Below, piece by piece: positions 43,517-52,814 of a DNA stretch of 64,000 bases. This DNA comes from Pseudomonas frederiksbergensis (lineage in GTDB: Bacteria > Pseudomonadota > Gammaproteobacteria > Pseudomonadales > Pseudomonadaceae), in the NCBI RefSeq assembly GCF_035751725.1, contig NZ_CP142104.1, forward strand, positions 2,480,001-2,544,000. Direction: 5' to 3'. A program made the position numbers and the translations under genes. The stretch's first letter is position 1, and every line of letters starts with the position of its first letter. The notes under the pieces are model-generated. The model was not told where the DNA came from, made no database searches, and was given only the letters and a program-made list of their open reading frames with translations.

Positions 43517-45562
43517 TCAGCCCCAGGTCTTCGTAAAGTAGGTATTCGGGTCGGCCACGGCGTCAAAGCGCTGTAACGCCTCGATACCGCCCTCGACCCC
43601 CCGTGTGGTGCCCAAGGCCTGGGTCAGCAAACCCTGCAAACCCAGGAAGACCCGGTTACGGTCCCGTTCGTGTTCGTGGATGCGGCTGTAATGCTCGTGC
43701 ATCTGCTGCTCGAAGCGTTGTCGCTCAAGCTGCTCCTTCATCAAGGGCTCCCGCTCGGGGTTGATCGACTCCAGCAGATGGTTATGCAGGTAGGGTTGAT
43801 ACTCGCTCATGAAATGGTTGCCGAGGCCACTCAGTCGGCCCTTCTTGGGGTTGCCGTGGGGCGGGAAATAACGGGCCCGATCACCCGGTCGCAGCGTGCC
43901 GATCAGGCCTTCTTGCGCCTGCTTGGCCTGTTGGTCGTCCTCAGGGCTCAGGCTGGGTACGAGGTAGAACTTGGCCTTTTCCTGCAGGGGACGAGCGATG
44001 GTGGTGTAGTAAGGCGCGCCGAGCCCATCCTTGTTGCGATAGGCCGGGTATTGCGAGCCACGTTCCTGCACGTGCTGCTCGGCCCTGAAGAACATGGCGA
44101 TTTCGCCGTGGTGACAAAACGGATCGCCATGCTTGAACACCGTGCTGGCCGTTAGCTGAAGCAACGACCAGGTAAATCCCAGGGTGGTGCCCAACGGGCC
44201 GTACAAGTCGTACAGGTAATTATCCAGCGCCGCTTCTGGTGGCGCGCTGGGAATGGTGTCGGTGTCGTTGACGTGCCGGAAGTGTTGCAACTCGCCTAGG
44301 CCCTGCACAGCCTTGAGGGTGAAGGTGCGCGGCATGCCGTAGGTGTATAGCAATGGGTTGCGCGTTTGCAGTGAGGCGGCGTGAATCAGCCCTAAGGCAC
44401 CACCAAGACTATGGCCGCAAATAAACAATTCTTTATCACGAGCTTCAACATAAATCGTCTCGCCTAAATCCTTGGCATAAATCCTTCTTGCAACCTCATA
44501 AGCATCCCGAAAGCCCAAATGCACGCTGCCTTCCGGCGTCAGGTCCGCACAGGGCACCTTGGGTTCGCAGTTGGCCGCAACTTCTGGCTGGATCGGTCGA
44601 AAGGTCACGTCTGTCGCCAGGTCGGTAAAGGGGTAGGCCATCTCTGTGCCGCGCCAGGCCACCAGCACCTGGGTTGCACTGATGGCGTAGAAAAGCTGCG
44701 TATCTCCTTCCGGGGGAAGCGCCTGACGGGTGTCCAACGGTTTGGCTATCGTATAGCGCTCATCAAAAGGCACATCACTGACCAGGCAAGGCCAATTCTG
44801 TCCCCCGTCCCATATCCTCGGTGTACGTGACAGGTCCAGGCATTGCTGGTCGAAAAATTCCTTGACGGAGCCTCGGTCCTGCTCCGGCCATGTGCTGTAC
44901 GACAAGATGCTCATCAGCCCCAGGTTGTAGGCATTGGCGAGGCTGTAATCCGGCTGGTGATGCAGCACCAGCAACCAGGCCCGGAACGGACAAACCTCCA
45001 GCACATGACGGCGGTCCAGTTGTTCATCGTCGACCGTAAAACCACTGAACGTCCGGTCCGGGAAATGAAACGCTGGCGGCTGGCTGGGGTCGGTCAACGG
45101 CGGGGACAGCTCGGGCAGCCGATCGCACAACTGCCCCATACGCAGGTAGTGGTAGCCATGCCCGGCCTCAATGGCCTGTCGTTCGATTGGAGAAAAACCC
45201 GAACGCTGCGGACTGTACAGCGGGGTACGGTCGCCAATTACAGGCCTGGGGGGCTCAGGCCGTTCGGCGCGCAAACGACGGGTTTGCAATTGCCCGGCCA
45301 GTGAGTTGGCCTCCAGCAGCAAGGTGATGGCCAGCGGGTGCAAACCCTCGATACGGATCACCCCATCGGCATCGCTGACGCCGGCGTATTCGGGAACATA
45401 GGCCGTGCGCGTGGCCTCGTTCTGCGCACGGAAGGGCATGTTCGCCAAGGGTTCACCGTGTTCGTCCAGTAACTGGAATTCGATCCAGTGCTGTTTCTGT
45501 TTGCCCACGGTAATGACTTTGAATGGATTAAGCGTATCCGTACGGTGCCGGGTGTCGTTCAT
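43517..45562 (-). CDS. Lipase_3-type type VI secretion effector (Tle-like phospholipase)
   Basis: 681 aa from ATG 45562 (AAGGA upstream). Residues about 25-95 form a transthyretin/carboxypeptidase-like beta domain (HWIEFQLLDEHGEPLANMPF) common at the front of type VI cargo proteins. A lipase domain follows with VAWRGTE (oxyanion region, about 301-307), the nucleophile elbow GHSLGG (S385) and the acid motif HVNDTDTIPSAPP (about 430-442). The C-terminal 100 residues are charged and helical. No signal peptide is present. No vgrG, PAAR or tss gene is nearby, so it would be an orphan cargo delivered by an apparatus encoded elsewhere. With its lipoprotein partner it splits the usual nirQOP-norCB junction. 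Confidence 0.8.
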   Translation of the reverse strand: MNDTRHRTDTLNPFKVITVGKQKQHWIEFQLLDEHGEPLANMPFRAQNEATRTAYVPEYAGVSDADGVIRIEGLHPLAITLLLEANSLAGQLQTRRLRAERPEPPRPVIGDRTPLYSPQRSGFSPIERQAIEAGHGYHYLRMGQLCDRLPELSPPLTDPSQPPAFHFPDRTFSGFTVDDEQLDRRHVLEVCPFRAWLLVLHHQPDYSLANAYNLGLMSILSYSTWPEQDRGSVKEFFDQQCLDLSRTPRIWDGGQNWPCLVSDVPFDERYTIAKPLDTRQALPPEGDTQLFYAISATQVLVAWRGTEMAYPFTDLATDVTFRPIQPEVAANCEPKVPCADLTPEGSVHLGFRDAYEVARRIYAKDLGETIYVEARDKELFICGHSLGGALGLIHAASLQTRNPLLYTYGMPRTFTLKAVQGLGELQHFRHVNDTDTIPSAPPEAALDNYLYDLYGPLGTTLGFTWSLLQLTASTVFKHGDPFCHHGEIAMFFRAEQHVQERGSQYPAYRNKDGLGAPYYTTIARPLQEKAKFYLVPSLSPEDDQQAKQAQEGLIGTLRPGDRARYFPPHGNPKKGRLSGLGNHFMSEYQPYLHNHLLESINPEREPLMKEQLERQRFEQQMHEHYSRIHEHERDRNRVFLGLQGLLTQALGTTRGVEGGIEALQRFDAVADPNTYFTKTWG

Positions 45563-45787
45563 TGATCGTTCCTTGATGGTTTCCTTCACTGCGAATGGGC
45601 GCCTTGCCCAACGGATGCAGTCATTTCCGAAGCGAGCCTGCCCCACCCCAACGACTTACTCCACCAACACCACCTCGCTTTTACAATTTTGGGAAACTTC
45701 CGAAGGACCCATCACTCCACGCTGTAGGCCACAAACCCTCCAAGCCGAGCCCCACCAGCAACAACCCACCAAAACCATCGGAGATTC

Positions 45788-45830
45788 TTGATCGCCATCA
45801 AGCGGTTCCGAACCCCTCGCTTTCTAGAAT
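45788..45830 (+). promoter_or_regulatory. norCB promoter with perfect DNR box
   Basis: TTGAT-CGCC-ATCAA at 45788-45801 is a perfect FNR-type palindrome. TAGAAT at 45825-45830 is a very good -10, and the spacing gives a class II start near 45836, 23 bp before norC. The layout is that of a DNR-activated promoter. The rest of 45563-45787 shows no gene. Confidence 0.92.
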
Positions 45831-45858
45831 GGGCACGCCAAGCAATGAGGAAGTGACC

Positions 45859-46299
45859 ATGTCAGATACCTTCACCAAAGGCATGGCCAGGAATATTTAC
45901 TTCGGGGGAAGCATCTTCTTTTTCCTGATATTCCTGGCCCTGACCTACCACACGGAGCAGACCTTTCCGGAGCGCAGTAACCAGGCGCAATTGACGGAAT
46001 CGGTGATACGCGGCAAGGGCGTCTGGGAGCGCAACAACTGCATCGGCTGCCACACGCTGCTGGGCGAGGGCGCGTACTTCGCGCCGGAGCTGGGCAACGT
46101 GGTGAATCGGCGCGGGGGCGAGGAGGCGTTCAAGCCGTTTCTCCAGGCGTGGATGAAGATGCAACCGCTGAACGTCCCGGGCCGTCGTGCCATGCCGCAA
46201 TTCAACCTGAGCGAGCAGGAGGTCGACGACATCGCCGAGTTCCTCAAGTGGAGCTCGAAAATCAACACCAACGGCTGGCCGCCAAACAAGGAGGGCTGA
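45859..46299 (+). CDS. norC: Nitric oxide reductase subunit C
   Basis: 146 aa from ATG 45859 (GAGGAAG upstream). One N-terminal membrane anchor (about 13-32) and a periplasmic c-heme domain with CIGCH. It passes electrons to NorB. First gene of norCB; a frame extension to 45595 runs through the promoter. Confidence 0.97.
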   Translation: MSDTFTKGMARNIYFGGSIFFFLIFLALTYHTEQTFPERSNQAQLTESVIRGKGVWERNNCIGCHTLLGEGAYFAPELGNVVNRRGGEEAFKPFLQAWMKMQPLNVPGRRAMPQFNLSEQEVDDIAEFLKWSSKINTNGWPPNKEG

Positions 46300-47730
<1,431 letters not shown>

Positions 47731-47759
47731 ATCACCACAACGACTAAGCCGGACCCATT

Positions 47760-47790
47760 TGTGGCGAGGGGATAAATCCCCTCGCCACAT
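47760..47790. repeat. REP hairpin between norB and norD
   Basis: TGTGGCGAGGGGATAAATCCCCTCGCCACA is a perfect palindrome filling the norB-norD gap, 30 bp after norB and 16 bp before norD. Confidence 0.8.
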
Positions 47791-47805
47791 CAAGAGGAAA
47801 AAACC

Positions 47806-49644
47806 ATGGCATTCACCCTGGAGCTGGAAGAATGGGTCGGCAGTGTCTGGCACCGTTTCATCACTCGACGGGCCAGTGCGGACTTTCCCGAGGCACGGGT
47901 CGAGCTGACTCCAAGGCAGCGCTCTCTGCAGGTGCTGTTTCGCGCCACCGGTGGTGCCCGGCACCTGGGCGTCGAGGCGGTCAGCGACCGTGATCTTTTG
48001 CTGCGGCGCAACCTGTTGCAGCAGATCGCCGGCACCTGCAAGCAAGTGCCGCTGGCCTGGTGCGATGGCGACAACCTGCGGCTGCCGGCGAGCGTGGCGG
48101 CGTTTCCGGATGTCGAGCTCAACCAGGAGTTGTATCGCTGGCTGGCGTTGCTGGCCGCGCAGTCGGGGCCGATGACGCATTGGGGGCGGGACAACCAGCG
48201 CTGGACTTTGGCCGTGCTCGAACGCTACCCGGCGCTGCGACTTCGTTATCGGCGGTTGGTGGAGGCGCACCTGTCCTTGCGCCCCGATCCTGAATCACTG
48301 AACCCGGCCGAAGCCGCCCTGGAGCGCGCGTTATGCCAAGCTTTGCGCGAACCGGGCAGTGTCGAGCGTTTTCCCCGCAGCGAACGAGCGGCCTGGCCGT
48401 TGCCGTTGTGGCTCTATCCGGCCCAACATCTGGCCAATCCGCAAGCCGCCGACCTCGAAGAGTCCGAGCAATACCTGGCGACACCGCCTGGTGAACAGCA
48501 GGGCGGACGCAAGCGCGCCGAGCGCATCGACGACACCACTCGCGACGGTGGCCTGCTGATCGTGCGCCTGGAGAACCTGTTCAGCTGGACCGAACACGTC
48601 GACCTGGATCGCTGGTCGGACGACAGCGAAGACCCGGACGCCGCGCGCGTCGCTGAAGATCTCGATCAACTGACCCTTTCCCGCACGCGCCTGCGCAAGG
48701 GCGGTGGCTTGAAGCTGCACCTGGATTTGCCGCCGGCGGATGTCGATGACATTCCTCTGGGCGAAGGCGTCTTGCTACCCGAATGGGACTATCGCAAGCA
48801 GCGCCTTCAGGACGATTTCGTCAGTGTGCAGACGTTTATTCCCCGCGACTGTGAACCCCAGCCGCTGCCCTCGCGACTACGAGGCCCGGCCCAGCGGCTG
48901 CGTCGCCAGTTCGAACACCTGCGCAACGATCGCCAATGGTTGCGCCAGCAGACCCAGGGCTGCGAACTGGATTTGCAGGCGTGGCTGGATTTCCATGTCG
49001 AGCGCCAGCACGGTCAATGCAGCGAACGTGGGCTGTTCATGGACCAGCGCCAGACTCGCCGCGACCTGGCCTGCCTGCTGCTGGCCGATCTATCGATGTC
49101 CACCGACGCCCACCTCAACGACGAGCACCGGGTCATCGATGTGATCCGCGACAGCCTGTTGCTGTTCGGTGAGACCTTGTCGGTGCTGGGGGATGATTTC
49201 GCCTTGTACGGATTTTCCTCCCTGCGCCGGCAGAACGTGCGCATGCATGAAGTCAAGGCGTTCAACCAGCGCTACGACGACCAGACCCGGGGCCGGATCC
49301 AGGGTCTCAAGCCGGGCTATTACACGCGCATGGGTGCGGCGATCCGCCAGGCTACCCAGCGCATGGCGGGGTGCAAGCGACGGCGCAAATTGTTGCTGTT
49401 GATCAGTGACGGCAAGCCTAATGACCTGGACCTTTACGAGGGGCGCTATGGTGTCGAGGACACCCGCCAGGCGGTGTTGGAGGCCCGGCGCCAGGGGCTG
49501 ACGCCGTTCTGCATCACCATCGACCGGGAAGCGGGGGATTACCTGCCGTACATGTTTGGCGCAAACGGCTACACGTTGATTCGCCAGCCCGAGCAACTGC
49601 CGTTGCGGTTGCCGCAGCTGTATCGGCAGTTGACTCAGGATTGA
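47806..49644 (+). CDS. norD: NorD, vWA-domain NO reductase activation protein
   Basis: 612 aa. The first 400 residues are mixed and charged. The C-terminal von Willebrand factor A domain has the MIDAS motif DLSMSTD (about 428-434) and KLLLLISDGKPND. It acts with the AAA protein NirQ to activate NorCB. GAGGA lies upstream of the ATG; a REP hairpin separates it from norB, so its transcript level may differ from norCB. Confidence 0.95.
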   Translation: MAFTLELEEWVGSVWHRFITRRASADFPEARVELTPRQRSLQVLFRATGGARHLGVEAVSDRDLLLRRNLLQQIAGTCKQVPLAWCDGDNLRLPASVAAFPDVELNQELYRWLALLAAQSGPMTHWGRDNQRWTLAVLERYPALRLRYRRLVEAHLSLRPDPESLNPAEAALERALCQALREPGSVERFPRSERAAWPLPLWLYPAQHLANPQAADLEESEQYLATPPGEQQGGRKRAERIDDTTRDGGLLIVRLENLFSWTEHVDLDRWSDDSEDPDAARVAEDLDQLTLSRTRLRKGGGLKLHLDLPPADVDDIPLGEGVLLPEWDYRKQRLQDDFVSVQTFIPRDCEPQPLPSRLRGPAQRLRRQFEHLRNDRQWLRQQTQGCELDLQAWLDFHVERQHGQCSERGLFMDQRQTRRDLACLLLADLSMSTDAHLNDEHRVIDVIRDSLLLFGETLSVLGDDFALYGFSSLRRQNVRMHEVKAFNQRYDDQTRGRIQGLKPGYYTRMGAAIRQATQRMAGCKRRRKLLLLISDGKPNDLDLYEGRYGVEDTRQAVLEARRQGLTPFCITIDREAGDYLPYMFGANGYTLIRQPEQLPLRLPQLYRQLTQD

Positions 49645-49648
49645 GAAG

Positions 49649-49849
49649 TCAGGCGATGCTGCGCGGAAGCCAGAAGAACATGACGATGCAGAAGATCGTC
49701 AAGCCGACGCAGAACCAGGTGAAGCGTCGCAGCCGGCGCTCACCGGCGAGTGCCGCCTCCGCCGGCAAGAGCATGCCGCAGCGGCGACACTCGCTTGCAG
49801 CGACGGCGTTGACCTGTTGGCAGTACAGGCAAACGGGCTGCGCACTCAT
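49649..49849 (-). CDS. dnrP: DnrP-like zinc-ribbon membrane protein
   Basis: 66 aa. Two CxxC pairs in the first third (CLYC and CRRC) form a short zinc ribbon, and a single C-terminal membrane helix (WFCVGLTIFCIVMFFWL) follows. It overlaps dnr by four bases and lies downstream of it on the same strand, so it is co-expressed with the regulator. Small proteins of this kind next to dnr are called DnrP in Pseudomonas; role unknown. Confidence 0.8.
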   Translation of the reverse strand: MSAQPVCLYCQQVNAVAASECRRCGMLLPAEAALAGERRLRRFTWFCVGLTIFCIVMFFWLPRSIA

Positions 49850-50529
49850 TCGAACTGCTCCAGGCGCGGGCGGTCGAGAATGGCAATCTGACGACCGTCC
49901 TGGGTGATGATCTTTTCATCGATCAGGCGGCGGATGATCCGCGAGAAAGTTTCGGGTTGGATCGACAGATGCCCGGCGATCAACTGCTTGGCCATCGGCA
50001 ACTCGAACTGGCTGTCGACGGTTTGCAGGCGTACCAGTTGCGTCAGCAAGTAGCGCACCACGCGGTGGGTGGCGTTCTTCAGCGACAGGGTTTCGATCTC
50101 GTTGACCCGCTGATGCAGGCGCACGCAGAGCTTGCCGAGCAGGGCGAAAGTCAGTCGGCTGTTACTCTGCAAAAGGCGCATGTACGTGGCGTTGGATAGC
50201 CGATATATCTGGGTTGGGCCGACGGCTTCGGCGGACGCGACGTAGTTGGGTGTGTCCATCAGCATCATGGCTTCGGCGAAGGTCTGGCGCTCGCCGATCA
50301 CTTCGAAGACTTTCTCCTGGCCGTCCGGGGTCAACCGATAGATTTTCACCGCCCCGGATATCACGAAGTAGAACGCCTGCGCCGGTTCGCCCTGGCGGAA
50401 CAGCGGATCGCCCCTGTCGATGTTCAGCAATTGGCTGTGGCTCATCAACTCATCGAGCTGTTCTTCGTTCAGGGGCTCGAACAGGTGATGGCTGCGCAGA
50501 ATCTGGTGATGGACACGGTGGAGCACCAT
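49846..50529 (-). CDS. dnr: DNR, NO-responsive Crp/Fnr-family regulator
   Basis: 227 aa from ATG 50529 with AAGGA upstream. N-terminal cyclic-nucleotide-binding-like heme domain, long dimer helix and C-terminal winged helix with recognition sequence LSIQPETFSRIIRRL. The N-terminal cysteines of ANR/FNR are absent, so it belongs to the DNR class that binds heme and senses NO. The E..SR pattern explains recognition of TTGAT-N4-ATCAA, the boxes found here before nos, nir, nor and ubi genes. No such box was found upstream of dnr itself; instead a sigma54 promoter and NorR-type sites lie there. Confidence 0.95.
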   Translation of the reverse strand: MVLHRVHHQILRSHHLFEPLNEEQLDELMSHSQLLNIDRGDPLFRQGEPAQAFYFVISGAVKIYRLTPDGQEKVFEVIGERQTFAEAMMLMDTPNYVASAEAVGPTQIYRLSNATYMRLLQSNSRLTFALLGKLCVRLHQRVNEIETLSLKNATHRVVRYLLTQLVRLQTVDSQFELPMAKQLIAGHLSIQPETFSRIIRRLIDEKIITQDGRQIAILDRPRLEQFE

Positions 50530-50566
50530 GGCGTGGATCCTTGTGATAGCGAAAAAGTGATCGGGG

Positions 50567-50656
50567 TCAGACCAGGCTCAGGGACAGGCCGCTGGCAAGC
50601 GCCAGGATGCCGGTGAGCACAACGAACCAGGTGAGCGGCAGGACGACGGATTTCAT
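50567..50656 (-). CDS. Putative 29-aa membrane microprotein upstream of dnr
   Basis: An ATG at 50656 opens a 29-codon frame ending at 50567, starting MKSVVLPLTWFVVLTGILAL and continuing ASGLSLSLV. It is one hydrophobic helix after a Lys. The Shine-Dalgarno is weak. It begins about 26 bp after the predicted sigma54 transcription start and ends 37 bp before dnr. It might be a real microprotein, a leader for dnr or chance. Confidence 0.45.
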   Translation of the reverse strand: MKSVVLPLTWFVVLTGILALASGLSLSLV

Positions 50657-50693
50657 GGGTGACCCCGGAAGTGGAATGTGATGCCGTGCTTGA

Positions 50694-50708
50694 GCAAGAG
50701 CCGGGCCA
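50694..50708 (-). promoter_or_regulatory. Sigma54 promoter reading toward the microprotein and dnr
   Basis: On the minus strand the sequence is TGGCCCG-GCTC-TTGCT, against the consensus TGGCACG-N4-TTGCA. GG and GC are exactly ten bases apart. The predicted start is near 50682. It lies 50 bp from the nearest of three NorR-type sites. Confidence 0.75.
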
Positions 50709-50749
50709 TGCCTGGAGACGTTGAAAGGCGGGGTGTTGGGGCTGGGGAG

Positions 50750-50807
50750 GGTAGAAATGACCCTGGTGTTTCAGGGTAAAAACAACCATGCAAGGGTTAT
50801 GGATACC
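50750..50807. promoter_or_regulatory. Array of three NorR-type GGT-N7-ACC sites
   Basis: GGTAGAAATGACC (50750-50762), GGTAAAAACAACC (50775-50787) and GGTTATGGATACC (50795-50807) are three exact GGT-N7-ACC matches, with centres 25 and 20 bp apart. Three such sites are the known arrangement for NorR enhancers in Ralstonia and E. coli. The array lies between the dnr-side sigma54 promoter and nnrS. Confidence 0.8.
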
Positions 50808-50828
50808 CTATTGTTTTGTCTTTTATGG

Positions 50829-50914
50829 GCGCGGGCCTGCTCGCGAATGGGTTTTGACAAGCAATGGCGATGTCGAGCCCGCCGGCCTCTTCGCGAGCAG
50901 GCTCGCTTCCACAG
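50829..50914. repeat. REPIN upstream of nnrS
   Basis: GCGGGCCTGCTCGCGAA (about 50831-50847) is inverted at TTCGCGAGCAGGCTCGCTTCC (about 50890-50910). It lies between the NorR-type array and the candidate nnrS sigma54 promoter. Confidence 0.8.
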
Positions 50915-50942
50915 GGGGTCTTGCACAGGGAACTGGTCGGGT

Positions 50943-50959
50943 TCGGCAAGCCCCTTGCA
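50943..50959 (+). promoter_or_regulatory. Candidate sigma54 promoter for nnrS
   Basis: TCGGCAAG-CCCC-TTGCA keeps GG and GC ten bases apart, with two or three mismatches in the -24 element. The predicted start is near 50970, 125 bp before the nnrS ATG. It is weaker than the two minus-strand sigma54 promoters. The NorR-type array is about 140-195 bp upstream, a workable enhancer distance. Confidence 0.5.
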
Positions 50960-51094
50960 AGTACCCGGCCGAGGCATGAGTTGCCGAAGCGTCGGCTTGA
51001 TCTGAGACAAGGCCGGCTTGCGTCGTTAGCTCATCATTCGAGCCGTGATTTGTCGCACCTCGCAGGCGTTCCTGCGGGGGCAAAGGAGTGGTGT

Positions 51095-52285
51095 ATGCAA
51101 GTGCTTGACCGTCGCAAGGCCATGGCCATCCCGCCGTTGTGGCGCCTGGCGTTCCGACCGTTTTTCCTGGGCGGCTGCCTGCTCGCGCTGTTGGTGGTGC
51201 CGCTGTGGCTGGCGGTGTTCAGCGGACGGTTGTCCGGCTGGCAGCCGGCTGGAGGCTGGCTGGCCTGGCACCGTCATGAATTGTTGTTCGGTTTCGGCCT
51301 GGCGATCATCGCCGGGTTTCTGCTCACGGCGGTACAGACCTGGACGGGTAGCCCGGGCGTCAGTGGCAAGCGACTGGCAGCGCTGGCGTTGGTGTGGCTG
51401 GGGGCGCGACTGGCCTGGCTGATCGACGCACCATTGCCATTGCTGGCGGTCCTTGAGCTGGCTTTCGCCTTGGGCGTCGCCGCGTTGATGGGCCTGACGT
51501 TATGGCGCGTGCGGCAGAAACGCAATTATCCGATCGTGCTGGTCTTGCTGTTGTTGGCCGCGGCCGACGGCTTGTCCGTGTATGGCCTGCTCCAGGGCAA
51601 CGAGGGCCTGCAACGGCAAAGCGTGCTCACCGGCCTCTGGCTGGTGGCGGCGATGATGGGATTGATCGGCGGGCGCGTGATTCCGTTCTTCACCCAGCGC
51701 GGCCTCGGTCGCGTGGAAGGCGTGGCGCCGTGGCCGTGGCTCGATCGCTTGTTGCTGGCAGGATCGGCGCTGGTGGCGCTGTTGTACGCCTTCGGTCCGG
51801 CGCTGGCGCCCAGCCTCTGGGTTGGCCTGTTGTTCGCCGCGTTGGCGGTGGGGCACGGGATTCGACTGGTGCGTTGGCATGACCGAGGATTATGGCGAGT
51901 GCCGCTGCTGTGGTCGTTGCACTTGGCCTATGCTTGGCTGGCAGTGGCGTGCCTGGGCATGGCGCTGTGGCACCTCGGCGTGCCGGTGAACCCGAGCCTG
52001 GCGGTGCACAGCCTGACCATCGGCGCCATGGCCGGGTTGATCCTGGCGATGATCGCCCGCGTCAGCCTGGGCCATACCGGGCGCGCGCTCGACCCACCGG
52101 CGGGGATGACCCTGGCGTTCATCCTGTTGAACCTGGCGTGCCTGAGCCGCGTGCTGTTGGTGCTGCTGTTACCGTTGACCGGGCTCTGGCTGGCGGGCGT
52201 GTGCTGGACGCTGGCGTTCGGTCTGTACGCCTGGCGCTATGGGCCGATGCTGCTCAAGGCCCGGGTGGATGGACATCCGGGATGA
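51095..52285 (+). CDS. nnrS: NnrS family heme-copper membrane protein
   Basis: 396 aa from ATG 51095 (AAAGGAG upstream). About twelve hydrophobic segments and conserved NnrS features: PLWRLAFRPFFLGG at the start, WHRHELLFGF, GRVIPFFTQRGL, SLHLAYAWLAV, HSLTIGAMAGLILAMIARVSLGHTGR. NnrS proteins protect against NO-derived nitrosative stress and are controlled by NO sensors in many bacteria. The gene is followed after 25 bp by a CopD-like gene, probably in one operon. Confidence 0.93.
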   Translation: MQVLDRRKAMAIPPLWRLAFRPFFLGGCLLALLVVPLWLAVFSGRLSGWQPAGGWLAWHRHELLFGFGLAIIAGFLLTAVQTWTGSPGVSGKRLAALALVWLGARLAWLIDAPLPLLAVLELAFALGVAALMGLTLWRVRQKRNYPIVLVLLLLAAADGLSVYGLLQGNEGLQRQSVLTGLWLVAAMMGLIGGRVIPFFTQRGLGRVEGVAPWPWLDRLLLAGSALVALLYAFGPALAPSLWVGLLFAALAVGHGIRLVRWHDRGLWRVPLLWSLHLAYAWLAVACLGMALWHLGVPVNPSLAVHSLTIGAMAGLILAMIARVSLGHTGRALDPPAGMTLAFILLNLACLSRVLLVLLLPLTGLWLAGVCWTLAFGLYAWRYGPMLLKARVDGHPG

Positions 52286-52310
52286 GTCGGCTGGACGGAG
52301 GGAGTCGATA

Positions 52311-52748
52311 GTGTATGGGGTCTTGTTGGTCACGCACCTGCTGGCGGCAATCGCCTTCATCGGCACGTTGTTCTTCGAAGTGTTCATCTGGCATGCCGCT
52401 CGCCAGCCTTTGTCGCAGGCCGTCAGGGACGGGGCGGACCAGGCGATTGCCAAGCGCTCGCGGCACGTGCTTCACGGCGTGGTGCTGGTGCTTTATGGCG
52501 CCGGCATGGCCCTGGCCTGGCAACATCGCGGCGCGTTGAGCCAGCCGCTGGGCAACAGCTTCGGCCTGTTGCTGAGCTTGAAGATTTTGCTGGCCCTGAG
52601 CATCGTCGGGCATTACGTCTGGCTGGCGTACTGGCTCAAGGGCGGCCGCTTGACTCCAAGCCGGGCCTGCTGGCTGCGGCGCAGCATCCTTGGGCATATG
52701 GTGATGATCGTGGTGTTGGCGAAGGCGATGTTCTATTGGCAGTTTTGA
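52311..52748 (+). CDS. Small four-helix membrane protein, paralogue of the 17.5-kb gene
   Basis: 145 aa from GTG 52311, preceded by GGAGGGAG; no ATG is suitably placed. Four hydrophobic segments with THLLAAIAFIGTLFFEVF, LLLSLKILLALSIVGHYVW and GHMVMIVVLAKAMFYWQF, matching the protein at 17503-17946 nearly throughout. Function unknown. Its place behind nnrS and the ANR/DNR box of its paralogue both connect the family to NO or low-oxygen physiology; a role in heme or copper handling is a guess. Confidence 0.8.
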   Translation: MYGVLLVTHLLAAIAFIGTLFFEVFIWHAARQPLSQAVRDGADQAIAKRSRHVLHGVVLVLYGAGMALAWQHRGALSQPLGNSFGLLLSLKILLALSIVGHYVWLAYWLKGGRLTPSRACWLRRSILGHMVMIVVLAKAMFYWQF

Positions 52749-52772
52749 GTTGGAGGGGACAACACTGAACCC

Positions 52773-52803
52773 CTGTAGGAGCGAGCAAGCGCTCCCACGG
52801 GGG
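52773..52803. repeat. Short REP-like palindrome between convergent genes
   Basis: GTAGGAGCGAGCAAGCGCTCCCAC can fold into a hairpin in the 66 bp between the CopD-like gene and ytfE, which converge. Possible shared terminator. Confidence 0.6.
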
Positions 52804-52814
52804 AGTATTTGAGG

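Noticed and set aside
50557..50570. FNR-type box (GTGAT-CGGG-GTCAG) just before dnr
   Set aside because: Three of ten consensus positions differ, and its centre is only about 35 bp from the ATG, too close for a class II start upstream of the gene.
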